Positions 47,531 through 56,650 of a DNA stretch of 64,000 bases are shown in pieces; the stretch's first letter is position 1; the number at the start of each line of letters is the position of its first letter. The DNA lies in assembly GCF_016592435.1 (NCBI RefSeq), contig NZ_AP014545.1:1558693-1622692 (forward strand), in the 5' to 3' direction. This stretch comes from Amphritea japonica ATCC BAA-1530. GTDB taxonomy: Bacteria; Pseudomonadota; Gammaproteobacteria; Pseudomonadales; Balneatricaceae. The notes under the pieces were generated by a model that was given only the letters and a program-made list of their open reading frames with translations, was not told the origin of the DNA and searched no databases. The position numbers were made by a program, and so were the translations under genes.

Positions 47531-48640
47531 ATGCCGACGGCAAAACAGGACGATAAACCAATCATGATGCGTACACTTTGTAACGGCATGTTAGTGCTGA
47601 TTCTAACAGGCTTATGCAGTCTGACACAGGCGGCTACTGTGAGTGGGTTGTATATTGCAGAGCTATTGGTGCCGGAACAGCAGGCTCAACCAGCCGATAC
47701 ACAGTTGCAACAGGGCTTAAAAAGAGTGCTGGTCAAGGTGTCTGGACGTAGCCAGGTGATTAATAAACCTGCAGTTGTTGAAGCGCTACGTCGTCCGGCA
47801 GTGCTATTAAGTCAGTTCCGTTATCAATCAACTCAAACCCCTGTAGCCGCTGGCGACGGTCGTGAAGTTTTAGGCCAGTTGTTGTTACTCGAATTCGATC
47901 CGGTGCTCATTGATCAACTACTGCAAAGTGCAGGGATGCAAGCTATCGGTCATGCCCGCCCAGTAATGATGGTCTGGCTGGCAGCTCAGCGAGATAATGC
48001 TGCAAGGGATTTTGTTGCCCCAGAAAGCAAGCTCTATACCGAACTGGCCCAGCTGGCTAAGGCGCGCGGTTTACCATTGGATGCACCACTGTTGGATCTT
48101 AATGACCAGACCGCGTTGAATGTCAGTGATTTGTGGGGGTTCTTCAGGGAGCCGATAGAAGAAGCATCGGACAGATATAAGCCGGAAGCGATTCTGGCAG
48201 GTCGCCTGATTCAAGGTAAGAGTGGCGGCTGGCAAACGGAATGGTTGTTACTCAAGGATGGTCAGGCCCGCTCATTCTCGCCGACGGGCGCTTTGTCAAA
48301 TCAGTTCCAGCAGGTGATCAATGAATCGGCTGATTTTGTTTTATCTTCATTAGGTTCATCCCGGTTTAACTATGTTGAAACAGGGTTGCAACTTGAGGTT
48401 ACTAATATTGATGGCGTCGATGACTATCTTCAGTTGCTGGATTACCTGAATCAGTTACCACCAGTTGAAGCGATCAGAGTGAGTGTTGTAGATGCGGACC
48501 GGGTGCTTTTCCGGGTAGAACTGCAGGGGGGCGTGCAGGCGATGGAGCAGGCTGTTCGACTGAACCCCAGGATGTCACCGATGCCTCGTATCGGCGGTAG
48601 CACTGCTGATCCGATACTTGCTTATCGCTGGCAGGAATAG
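47531..48640 (+). CDS. DUF2066 family exported protein
   Basis: This 369-residue protein has a hydrophobic signal segment (MLVLILTGLCSLTQA), then the DUF2066 domain: SGLYIAELLVPEQ, LQQGLKRVLVKVSGRSQV and FRYQST. The function is unknown. The ATG at 47531 has a weak GGA site 5 nt upstream; ATGs at 47564 and 47567 would start right at the signal peptide and are good alternatives. The order purM, then divergent DUF2066, perM and hda is conserved in Pseudomonas. Confidence 0.87.
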   Translation: MPTAKQDDKPIMMRTLCNGMLVLILTGLCSLTQAATVSGLYIAELLVPEQQAQPADTQLQQGLKRVLVKVSGRSQVINKPAVVEALRRPAVLLSQFRYQSTQTPVAAGDGREVLGQLLLLEFDPVLIDQLLQSAGMQAIGHARPVMMVWLAAQRDNAARDFVAPESKLYTELAQLAKARGLPLDAPLLDLNDQTALNVSDLWGFFREPIEEASDRYKPEAILAGRLIQGKSGGWQTEWLLLKDGQARSFSPTGALSNQFQQVINESADFVLSSLGSSRFNYVETGLQLEVTNIDGVDDYLQLLDYLNQLPPVEAIRVSVVDADRVLFRVELQGGVQAMEQAVRLNPRMSPMPRIGGSTADPILAYRWQE

Positions 48641-48675
48641 AAGGTCTTAATCCTGAGGATGAACAGGGAGTTTTT

Positions 48676-49728
48676 ATGAGTGATTCACAGCGCTGGTTTT
48701 TTCTAATATTTGTACTGGTTTCAGGTTTTTTAATCTACCTGCTACAACCGATTCTATCGCCATTTTTGATTGCTGCTTTGCTTGCCTATCTGGCGGACCC
48801 TATGGCGGATAAGCTGGAATTGAAAGGGTTAAGCCGCACCCTGGCTGTAGTTGTTGTTTTTTTGGTGATGACCACAGTGATGCTGTTATTAGTGGTTTGG
48901 TTATTGCCGAAGCTTGGGCATCAGATTCAGGTGATGATTAAACTGGTGCCGGCAGTTTTCACTATGGCTCAAACGGTCTGGATTCCCTGGCTTGAAACTA
49001 ATACAGGTGTTTCGCTGACAGGCTTTGATCTGGAAAGCATTAAGTTATTAATGACGGGTCATTGGCAACAGACAGGAGGCCTGGTGAAAGATCTTTTTAG
49101 CAGCGTGTCTCAGTCAGGCATGGCGCTGGCGGCCTGGGTTGCTAATATAGTGTTGATCCCCGTCGTTATGTTTTACCTGTTGAGAGACTGGGACCTGATG
49201 ATGGAGCGGATCGGCCACCTGCTTCCCCGTAACATCGAACAAAAGGTTAAGCTTTGGGCGCAAGAGTGTGATGAGGTGTTGGGTGCCTTTATAAAAGGGC
49301 AGCTCTTAGTCATGCTAGCGCTGGGTATTATTTATTCACTTGGGTTGTGGTCAGTCGGGCTGGATCTGGCGCTGCTGGTTGGTATGCTGGCAGGGTTGGC
49401 AAGCATCGTGCCTTATATGGGCTTTATTGTCGGTATTGTTGCGGCGGCTGTTGCTGCTATGCTGCAGTTTAATGATCTGACAATGCTGGCCTGGGTTGGA
49501 GCTGTATTTGCAGTGGGGCAGGCGTTGGAAGGGATGGTACTGACACCCTTGTTGGTAGGGGATCGTATCGGACTTCATCCGGTTGCTGTAATTTTTGCAA
49601 TAATGGCAGGAGGGCAACTGTTTGGTTTTGTGGGGATTTTGATTGCACTTCCCGTAGCGGCGGTTATTATGGTGCTCCTTCGTCACCTGCATCAGGGATA
49701 TAAAAGCAGTAAGTTGTATGATTGCTGA
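48676..49728 (+). CDS. AI-2E family transporter (PerM-like)
   Basis: This 350-residue polytopic protein of the AI-2E transporter (PerM/UPF0118) family has about seven or eight helices: an N-terminal pair, a long cytoplasmic or periplasmic loop, and a C-terminal group with VLIPVVMFYLLRDWD, GLASIVPYMGFIVGIVAA and EGMVLTPLLVGDRIGLHP. Family members export signals, bicarbonate or sodium ions; the substrate here is unknown. It has an AGGGAG site 5 nt before the ATG and lies 35 bp after DUF2066. Confidence 0.93.
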   Translation: MSDSQRWFFLIFVLVSGFLIYLLQPILSPFLIAALLAYLADPMADKLELKGLSRTLAVVVVFLVMTTVMLLLVVWLLPKLGHQIQVMIKLVPAVFTMAQTVWIPWLETNTGVSLTGFDLESIKLLMTGHWQQTGGLVKDLFSSVSQSGMALAAWVANIVLIPVVMFYLLRDWDLMMERIGHLLPRNIEQKVKLWAQECDEVLGAFIKGQLLVMLALGIIYSLGLWSVGLDLALLVGMLAGLASIVPYMGFIVGIVAAAVAAMLQFNDLTMLAWVGAVFAVGQALEGMVLTPLLVGDRIGLHPVAVIFAIMAGGQLFGFVGILIALPVAAVIMVLLRHLHQGYKSSKLYDC

Positions 49729-49774
49729 GCAGGCTGCAGACAGTTATGCAGATTTTTATATAAATATTTGAGTT

Positions 49775-49802
49775 AAAAAAGCCTGAGATTAACGTCTCAG
49801 GC
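49775..49802 (-). terminator. Minus-strand oriented terminator-like hairpin before hda
   Basis: GCCTGAGA (49781-49788) and TCTCAGGC (49795-49802) form an 8-bp stem with a 6-nt loop. The run of six A lies on the 5' side, so only minus-strand transcription would meet a U-run. No minus-strand gene ends here; it may block antisense transcription or be an RNA structure in the hda leader. Confidence 0.55.
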
Positions 49803-49823
49803 CACAACAAGTACTGATATTGA

Positions 49824-50528
49824 ATGAGTAGTCCAAAACCCTTTCAGATTCCCCTGGGTATCACTCTGCGGGATGATGCCCGTTTTGAAAACTTCCTCAG
49901 CCAGGGGAATGAATTACTGTGTAATACTCTGGACCAGGCGGCCCATGGAGAGGGTGAGCAGTTCCTCTATATATGGGGTAATCACGACAGTGGTTGCTCT
50001 CATCTGTTACAGGCGGTCTGTCATGCCTCCGACCCTGCGGGCCGCACAGCGGTGTACCTGCCGTTGGATGAATTGATTGATATGGGGCCGGGTGTTCTGG
50101 ATGGTATGGAACACCTTGATCTGGTCTGCCTGGACAACATTCAAACCATTGTCGGCAACAAGCTCTGGGAAGAGGGTGTATTCCATTTCTTTAACCGGAT
50201 ACGGGCAGAAAATAATCGACTCTTGGTGGCGGCAGATCGGGCGCCACGTCAACTGGGGCTTAATCTCGCAGACCTTGCTTCCCGGCTAAGCTGGGGTATG
50301 GTGTTTCAGGTTCACAATCTGGATGATGAAGGTAAAGTGCGGGTGCTACAGATACGTGCACAGGCGCGGGGTTTTGCCATCAGTGATGAGGTGGCCCGTT
50401 TTCTAATGCACCGCTCTAGTCGCAGTATGGCTGACCTGTTTGATCTGTTAGATAAACTGGATTCAGCCTCTTTAAGTGCTAAGCGCAAAGTAACAATTCC
50501 TTTTGTGAAACAGGTTCTGGATCTGTAA
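49824..50528 (+). CDS. hda: DnaA regulatory inactivator Hda
   Basis: This 234-residue AAA+ protein, together with the DNA-loaded sliding clamp, stimulates ATP hydrolysis by DnaA after initiation. The N-terminal FQIPLGITLRDDARFENFL resembles the clamp-binding motif plus DnaA-like start. The Walker A position is WGNHDSGCSHLLQAV, which lacks the usual GKT/S form, as in other Hda proteins. LDLVCLDNIQTI is Walker B, and ASRLSWGMVFQVHNLDDEGK the box VII-VIII region. It follows perM, as in Pseudomonas. Confidence 0.94.
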   Translation: MSSPKPFQIPLGITLRDDARFENFLSQGNELLCNTLDQAAHGEGEQFLYIWGNHDSGCSHLLQAVCHASDPAGRTAVYLPLDELIDMGPGVLDGMEHLDLVCLDNIQTIVGNKLWEEGVFHFFNRIRAENNRLLVAADRAPRQLGLNLADLASRLSWGMVFQVHNLDDEGKVRVLQIRAQARGFAISDEVARFLMHRSSRSMADLFDLLDKLDSASLSAKRKVTIPFVKQVLDL

Positions 50529-50546
50529 TCGGATGAGCTCCCCATC

Positions 50547-50783
50547 ATGAATATCTTTCTGGCAGGATTTCCCTCCGAGGCAACGGCTGATGATCTGAGA
50601 AATCTGTTATCGCGCTATGTGAAATTAGAAACACTTGAATTGATAGCGGGCGATTTACCAGAGCAAACAGTTGCCGTGTTAACCATTGATGCAACCAATG
50701 CGGAAGCGCATTGGGTGAGTCGACGTTTAACCGGGTTATACTGGCGCGGCCATACTTTGCGGGCATACGTCGGATTATTTTAG
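50547..50783 (+). CDS. Small RRM-like protein
   Basis: This 78-residue protein looks like a minimal RNA-recognition-motif fold: strand MNIFLAGFPSEAT (RNP2-like), helix ADDLRNLLSRY, strands around LELI and VAVLTID, a second helix NAEAHWVSRRLTG, and a last strand TLRAYVGLF. The aromatic RNP1 residues are poorly conserved, so RNA binding is an inference. It sits between hda and a pseudouridine synthase gene with gaps of 18 and 10 bp, so co-transcription is likely. Confidence 0.72.
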   Translation: MNIFLAGFPSEATADDLRNLLSRYVKLETLELIAGDLPEQTVAVLTIDATNAEAHWVSRRLTGLYWRGHTLRAYVGLF

Positions 50784-50793
50784 AGGCCCCGCT

Positions 50794-51483
50794 ATGTCAG
50801 CATACAAGTTGTTAGTACGCAAAGACGATTATTTGATTATTAACAAAGCTCCGGGTGTGTCTGTGCACCGTGATCAGTCCGAGACAGGCCTGTTAGAGCA
50901 GATCCGTGCGGATCTCGGTTGTGCTCCACTGTATCTGGTCCACCGTCTGGACAAAATGACGTCTGGGATACTGCTGCTGGCCTGTAATGCTGAAGCGGCT
51001 TCCTATCTGTCCCGGCAGTTTCAGGAACGACAGGTGAATAAATACTATCTCGCTCTGTCCGATCAGAAGCCGCGCAAGAAACAAGGACTAATTAAAGGGG
51101 ATATGGAGCGCACCCGTCGGGGCAGTTGGAAGTTAAGTACGACCACTCATAATCCCGCGATTACCCGTTTTTTTAGTTGTTCTGTAGAGCCAGGGTTGAG
51201 GCTTTTCCTGCTTAAGCCGCTGACGGGTAAAACACACCAGCTGCGGGTTGCTTTAAAAAGTATCGGCGCGGCTATTATTGGTGATGACCGCTACCATGGG
51301 GTTTCAGCGGAGCCTATGGATCGCGGCTATCTGCATGCCTGGTCGCTGGCCTTTGAGTGGCAGGGTGAGCGTTGTGAGTATCTTTGTGACCCGGATGTCG
51401 GTGAGCTATATCAGCGTGCATCAGTTAAGCAGCAGCTATTATGCTGGCAACCGCCAGGTGAGCAGCCCTGGCCAAAACCTTAA
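50794..51483 (+). CDS. RluA-family pseudouridine synthase (TIGR01621-like)
   Basis: This 229-residue enzyme isomerises uridine in RNA. The catalytic motif is VHRLDKMTSGILLLA with the active-site Asp near residue 52, preceded by NKAPGVSVHRD and followed by KPLTGKTHQLRVALKSIG. There is no S4 domain, which places it near the TIGR01621 subgroup; the target nucleotide is not known. The ATG has AGAGG 7 nt upstream. It is sandwiched between the small RRM-like and zinc-ribbon proteins. Confidence 0.9.
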   Translation: MSAYKLLVRKDDYLIINKAPGVSVHRDQSETGLLEQIRADLGCAPLYLVHRLDKMTSGILLLACNAEAASYLSRQFQERQVNKYYLALSDQKPRKKQGLIKGDMERTRRGSWKLSTTTHNPAITRFFSCSVEPGLRLFLLKPLTGKTHQLRVALKSIGAAIIGDDRYHGVSAEPMDRGYLHAWSLAFEWQGERCEYLCDPDVGELYQRASVKQQLLCWQPPGEQPWPKP

Positions 51484-51484
51484 T

Positions 51485-51712
51485 ATGAGTGGTGTAATGC
51501 AGGACGAACGAATCGAACGAGACTTTAGTGCCCGGAGTGAAGAGGAACAACAGGCTTTTCTGGAGCAGACCTGGTGTGACCAGTGTCAGGAAGTTAATCT
51601 GGGTATGACGAACCCCAATGAATATCTGTTTAAAGGCATCATCTTTATTGAGGGTGAGTGTAATCGCTGTGGGCATGTTGTGCTTACAGAACTGACTGAA
51701 GACGACTTTTAG
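51485..51712 (+). CDS. Small zinc-ribbon protein
   Basis: This 75-residue acidic protein of unknown function has two CxxC pairs, in TWCDQCQEVNLG and GECNRCGHVVL, which could bind one zinc. The frame overlaps the pseudouridine synthase gene if extended upstream; I use the ATG at 51485, two bases after that stop (an ATG at 51497 is the alternative, starting MQDERIERDF). The conserved end is LTELTEDDF. It precedes tcdA by 15 bp. Confidence 0.75.
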   Translation: MSGVMQDERIERDFSARSEEEQQAFLEQTWCDQCQEVNLGMTNPNEYLFKGIIFIEGECNRCGHVVLTELTEDDF

Positions 51713-51727
51713 GATCGGTTATTACGT

Positions 51728-52537
51728 ATGTCTGACTCTTTTCAACAACGATTTGGGGGCACTCAACGGCTTTATGGTGTGGAAGCTGTAGAGCTGTTCC
51801 GTCAGTCTAATATCTGTGTGATCGGCATCGGGGGCGTTGGTTCCTGGGCAGCGGAAGCTCTGACGAGGTCGGCTATAGGGCAGATTACATTGATCGATCT
51901 TGACGACATCTGTATCACTAATACCAACCGTCAGATTCATGCGCTGGAAGGTACGGTGGGTGAGCCGAAAGTTGAGGTGATGGCCGAGCGAATTCGACAG
52001 ATAAATCCAGAGTGTCAGGTCAATGTGATTGATGATTTTATTACGCTGGATAATATTCCCGAACTGATCGGCAAGCAGTTCAGTTATGTTGTTGATTGTA
52101 TCGATAGTGTCAACGAGAAGGCAGCACTGATAGCTCACTGTAAGCGCAGTAAAATTCCTGTGATTACCGTAGGTGGTGCGGGTGGGCAATCAGATCCTAC
52201 GCAGATCTCTATCGTCGATTTGAGTAAAACGAATCATGACCCCCTGGCCGCTAAAACCCGCTCCTTGCTACGTCGCTTCTATAATTTCAGTAAAAGTGGT
52301 CGCCGCTTTGCGGTGGACTGCGTCTATTCCACCGAGCAGTTGGTATATCCCCAGCCAGATGGCAGTGTCTGTCAGTTAAAATCGACAGAGGATGGCAATA
52401 CCCGTCTTGATTGCAGTGGTGGCTTTGGTGCTTCTACCTGCGTAACCGCTACGTTTGGCTTTGTTGCAGTGTCTCGAGTACTACAAAAGATGCTGGAACG
52501 GGCCGCCCGCGAGAAGAAGGCCGCTAAGAAGGACTGA
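51728..52537 (+). CDS. tcdA: tRNA threonylcarbamoyladenosine dehydratase TcdA (CsdL)
   Basis: This 269-residue E1/MoeB-like enzyme uses ATP to dehydrate t6A37 in tRNA to cyclic ct6A37. The nucleotide-binding motif is GIGGVGSWAAEALTRS near residue 38; LIDLDDICITNTNRQIH and the DCIDSVNEKAALI segment are family hallmarks. The C-terminal GGFGASTCVTATFGFVAVS precedes a basic tail. In E. coli TcdA works with the CsdA-CsdE sulfur-transfer pair; the fused CsdA-CsdE gene lies 1.4 kb away here, converging on this group. Confidence 0.95.
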   Translation: MSDSFQQRFGGTQRLYGVEAVELFRQSNICVIGIGGVGSWAAEALTRSAIGQITLIDLDDICITNTNRQIHALEGTVGEPKVEVMAERIRQINPECQVNVIDDFITLDNIPELIGKQFSYVVDCIDSVNEKAALIAHCKRSKIPVITVGGAGGQSDPTQISIVDLSKTNHDPLAAKTRSLLRRFYNFSKSGRRFAVDCVYSTEQLVYPQPDGSVCQLKSTEDGNTRLDCSGGFGASTCVTATFGFVAVSRVLQKMLERAAREKKAAKKD

Positions 52538-52639
52538 TTACCTATTCTGGGAGGGTATCCTGCCGGAGGTGTTGATCTTTACAGGCAGCTGTTTATTCTG
52601 TGTTGTAATCTCAACGCAAATGGATAGTTTGCAATTTCT

Positions 52640-53932
52640 ATGTCTTCTATATTTTCAAATGGATTCTATAAGGCTGTTTTTGACGCCTGCAGTGATGCTA
52701 TCTACGTGATAGAGCCGCAAAGCTCGAAGATTGTAGATGCGAATACCAGGGCGTGGCTCGATCTGGGGATGAGTCGTGAGCAACTGCTGGAGCATAGCGT
52801 TGTTACCCTGCAGAATGATGTTGAAAATGAAGAACACTGGGAAATGATCGCAGCTGAGATTATAAAAGCTGATCCTTTTACTTTTATTGGGCGTCACTGT
52901 CATCAGGACGGTACGTTTTTCCCGGTTGAAGTCTATACCAGTGTGGTCGAATTTGAAGGTCGACAGCTCTTTATCTCTATTGCACGTAATCTTGATCTGA
53001 CCACCTCTCAGAGAGAGGAGTTCCGTACAAAAGATGCCCGATTAACCTATGCGTTGAATGAGGCGGCAGATGGTCTTTGGGACTGGAATGTGACAACCGG
53101 AGAGGTTTTTTTCTCACCTCAGCTTAAACGGATGCTGGGATATCTGCCCCATGAGATGACGCCTACTCTGGAAACCTGGGCGGATTCCATTCATGAGTCA
53201 GATAAGACGCGTGTACTGGACAGTCTAGATAGCCACTTGAATGGTCATGCTGATAGTTACAAAGCAGAATATCAGATTCGGAGTCGCTCAGGAGACTACA
53301 TCTGGGTGCGGGACCGTGGCCGGGTGTGTCAGCGAAATGAAGCGGGTGAGGCGGTACGCGTTGTCGGTATGTGTCACGACATAACTCACAGTAAAGGCCT
53401 TGAAGAGCAGTTGCGTGAACAGGCCAGTCACGATGATCTGACCGGTTTGCTGAATCGGCGAGCCGGCTATATCCATTTTAAGCAACAACTCAGTTATGCG
53501 CAGCGTTATCAGCAGCAACTGACGGTTTGTCTTATCGATCTGGATCATTTCAAATCGGTTAACGATAACTATGGGCACCTTGTCGGTGATGCGGTGTTAG
53601 CGCATTTCGTTGGCCTCATGCGCCATACTCTGCGCAAGTCAGATTCGCTTATGCGCTGGGGCGGGGAAGAGTTCTTACTGTTATTGCCGAATACCGATTC
53701 TGAAAGTGCAATCAAGCGGATCAACAAGCTTAAAGATGAAATTAAGGAAAACCCGGTTACATTAGAAGGTGGGGAACTGAGCTATACCTTCAGTGCCGGT
53801 CTGGCAGGCTATCCGGGTCACTCTCAGACATTTGATGGGCTGATTAAGTGTGCTGATGATGCGTTGTACCGTGCCAAAGAATCAGGCCGTAACCTCATCT
53901 TGATCAGTGAAGATAATCGTAACGTTGAGTAA
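52640..53932 (+). CDS. PAS-PAS-GGDEF diguanylate cyclase
   Basis: This 430-residue cytoplasmic protein carries two PAS domains, one at about residues 5-115 (AIYVIEPQSSKIVDANT) and one at about 130-250 (DGLWDWNVTTGEVFFSP, then a PAC motif). A C-terminal GGDEF domain follows from about residue 265. The catalytic signature is GGEEF and the product-inhibition I-site RxxD (RKSD) lies five residues before it, so c-di-GMP synthesis with feedback control is expected. No signal peptide or membrane helix is seen. It lies 102 bp after tcdA, with a weak ribosome-binding site. Confidence 0.92.
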   Translation: MSSIFSNGFYKAVFDACSDAIYVIEPQSSKIVDANTRAWLDLGMSREQLLEHSVVTLQNDVENEEHWEMIAAEIIKADPFTFIGRHCHQDGTFFPVEVYTSVVEFEGRQLFISIARNLDLTTSQREEFRTKDARLTYALNEAADGLWDWNVTTGEVFFSPQLKRMLGYLPHEMTPTLETWADSIHESDKTRVLDSLDSHLNGHADSYKAEYQIRSRSGDYIWVRDRGRVCQRNEAGEAVRVVGMCHDITHSKGLEEQLREQASHDDLTGLLNRRAGYIHFKQQLSYAQRYQQQLTVCLIDLDHFKSVNDNYGHLVGDAVLAHFVGLMRHTLRKSDSLMRWGGEEFLLLLPNTDSESAIKRINKLKDEIKENPVTLEGGELSYTFSAGLAGYPGHSQTFDGLIKCADDALYRAKESGRNLILISEDNRNVE

Positions 53933-53950
53933 ACAGAATGGTTCTGGTTC

Positions 53951-55645
53951 CTAGATTTCGTTACCTGCCTGCTTTCTGGCGATCTCTTTAATGGCATTAA
54001 TGATCGCTTTTAAGCCGTTACCTCGCGAGGGGCTTAAGTGTCGGGTGAGCTGTAGCTGAGTAAAATAGCGTTCAACATCATAACTCAGTATGTTCGCTGG
54101 TTGCTGGCCATTGAAGGCAGCCAATACCAGAGCGATCAAACCGCGAATGATTCGAGCGTCGGAGTCAGCCGCAAACCATAGTGCGCCTTGTTTATCCCGA
54201 GTGACTTGAAGCCAGGCATCACTTTCGCAACCGCTAATACGACTTTGTTCTGTCTTCATCGCCGCGGTAAAAGTCGGCAGTTTCTTGCCTAATAACATGA
54301 TTTCCCGATATCGATCATTCCAGCTGCCCATGGTGGTAAGGCGTTTAAGAATTTCCTGATCGTCAATATCCCGGCCAAAGGGTGAATTATCAAACACGGC
54401 CTGATCAGAAACGGTTTCTGCCCGGCTGAATGTCCCTCCCGCAGCGATCTGTTGCAGTGCTTTGGCAAAGCGCTCAACATCATCGAAGGTGTTATAGAAG
54501 CAGAATGAGGCCCGCACTGTGCCCGGGAGCTCGAGTCGCTCCATCAGTGGCATCGCACAGTGATGGCCGGTGCGAACTGCGATGCCTTGCTGATCCAGCA
54601 TCAGCCCTACATCTTGTTGATGATGGCTGTTTAACTGAAAAGAGAGAATTGATGCGCAGGCGGTTGGGCTGCTGATACGGGTAAAGCCTGGAATGCTGCT
54701 ACAAAGCTCAATGGCTTTACTCATTAGTGCCCGTTCGTGGCGTGCCAGGGCTTTACGGTCCAGATTACTAAGAAAGCGAATTGCTTCGGCCAGACCCAAA
54801 GCGCCACTAATATTAGGCGTGCCTGCTTCAAATTTAAAAGGCAGTTTGTTGTAGGTTGTGCCGCTGAAAGAGACTTTTTTTATCATCTCGCCCCCGCCCT
54901 GCCAGGGTGGCATGGCCTCCAGTAAGGCTTTGCGTCCGTAGAGAACGCCTATACCTGTGGGTGCAAAGAGTTTGTGGCCAGAAAATAGGTAGAAATCACA
55001 GCCCAGCCGCTGAACGTCAATTTCCAGATGGGGAGCTGCCTGAGCGCCATCAATCACGACGACGGCACCGGCCTCATGGGCCTGTCTGACTAATCCGGCA
55101 ACCGGATTGATCGTGCCCAGCGCATTGGAGATATGTGTCAGGCTGACAATTCGGGTTTTGTTGCTGAGCAGGGCGCTGAATTCAGGCAGATTGAGGTCAC
55201 CGTTTTCAGTGATCGGGACGACCCGGATCTTAGCGCCGGTCTGCTCGGCAACCACCTGCCATGGAACAATATTGGCGTGGTGCTCTAATTCGGTTAACAG
55301 TATTTCATCACCGGCCTTCAGAAGTGGTCGGGCGTAGCTCTGCGCGATCAGGTTGATCCCTTCAGTGGTACCCCGCGTCCAGATGATTTCTTCATCGCTG
55401 GCTGCGTTGATGAAACGACGAACGCTCGACCGGGCAGCCTCAAAGGCGCCGGTTGCCTGATCGCTCAGCTGGTGTGCCCCACGATGGACATTAGCATTCT
55501 GCGTCCGATAAAAGGTTTCAACTGCGCGGATGACCGCTTCCGGCTTCTGACTGGTGGCCGCATTATCCAGGTATACCAGAGGGTGACCGTTTACCGTTTG
55601 GTGTAGTGCAGGAAACTGCTTTCTGATGGTGCCAAGTTGATCCAC
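53951..55645 (-). CDS. csdA: Fused cysteine desulfurase (CsdA/SufS-type) and sulfur acceptor (CsdE/SufE-type)
   Basis: This 564-residue protein joins two enzymes. Residues 1 to about 405 are a class V PLP cysteine desulfurase: DNAATSQKP near residue 27, TELEHHANIVPWQ near 118, the PLP lysine in SGHKLFAPTG (Lys225), and the persulfide cysteine in VRTGHHCAMP (Cys363). Residues from about 425 are a SufE/CsdE domain with its acceptor cysteine in SRISGCESDAW (Cys473). The linker of about 20 residues is acidic. The pair takes sulfur from cysteine and passes it on. Fusion into one chain replaces the separate csdA and csdE genes of E. coli; tcdA (csdL) is nearby. Confidence 0.93.
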   Translation of the reverse strand: MDQLGTIRKQFPALHQTVNGHPLVYLDNAATSQKPEAVIRAVETFYRTQNANVHRGAHQLSDQATGAFEAARSSVRRFINAASDEEIIWTRGTTEGINLIAQSYARPLLKAGDEILLTELEHHANIVPWQVVAEQTGAKIRVVPITENGDLNLPEFSALLSNKTRIVSLTHISNALGTINPVAGLVRQAHEAGAVVVIDGAQAAPHLEIDVQRLGCDFYLFSGHKLFAPTGIGVLYGRKALLEAMPPWQGGGEMIKKVSFSGTTYNKLPFKFEAGTPNISGALGLAEAIRFLSNLDRKALARHERALMSKAIELCSSIPGFTRISSPTACASILSFQLNSHHQQDVGLMLDQQGIAVRTGHHCAMPLMERLELPGTVRASFCFYNTFDDVERFAKALQQIAAGGTFSRAETVSDQAVFDNSPFGRDIDDQEILKRLTTMGSWNDRYREIMLLGKKLPTFTAAMKTEQSRISGCESDAWLQVTRDKQGALWFAADSDARIIRGLIALVLAAFNGQQPANILSYDVERYFTQLQLTRHLSPSRGNGLKAIINAIKEIARKQAGNEI

Positions 55646-55648
55646 AGT

Positions 55649-56035
55649 CTATGCCTGACCCTGTTCAAGTTTATTAAGCTTGCTTTTCCAGCGAGCGTAC
55701 ATCATGGCGCCGGTGAAAAGTGATGTTACCAGCAGGGTTTCTATTAGTGCCAGATAAGCGCTGCTGTGAGACGACATGGCAATAGTAACCGAATGCATAA
55801 AGTAGACCGTGATGAAAAAGCAGAGCCAGATATGACCGCGCAGGTTCTTATTTAAAATTACCGGGAAAAACATCATCAGCGGCACCGCCTGAAAAGCCCA
55901 GATGATATAAGGGTTAGCCGTTGCGGGTGGTGCGATCACTAAGTGCCAGGCCGTTAGCAGAAATAACAGACCGAAATAGCTAAACAGGGTTGCTGCCCGG
56001 CTAATAGCGACTTTTTTTGCGAGTGTTGCCTGCAT
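55649..56035 (-). CDS. DUF2069 family membrane protein
   Basis: This 128-residue protein has four hydrophobic helices; the order AATLFSYFGLLFLLTAWHLV, PYIIWAFQAVPLMMFFPVIL, HIWLCFFITVYFMHSV and the last helix near residue 95 matches DUF2069. The function is unknown. It lies 18 bp after wrbA and 3 bp before the CsdA-CsdE gene on the same strand; the arsC-wrbA-DUF2069 order is shared with Pseudomonas. Confidence 0.88.
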   Translation of the reverse strand: MQATLAKKVAISRAATLFSYFGLLFLLTAWHLVIAPPATANPYIIWAFQAVPLMMFFPVILNKNLRGHIWLCFFITVYFMHSVTIAMSSHSSAYLALIETLLVTSLFTGAMMYARWKSKLNKLEQGQA

Positions 56036-56053
56036 TATTAAATCCTGAATTTT

Positions 56054-56650
<597 letters not shown>

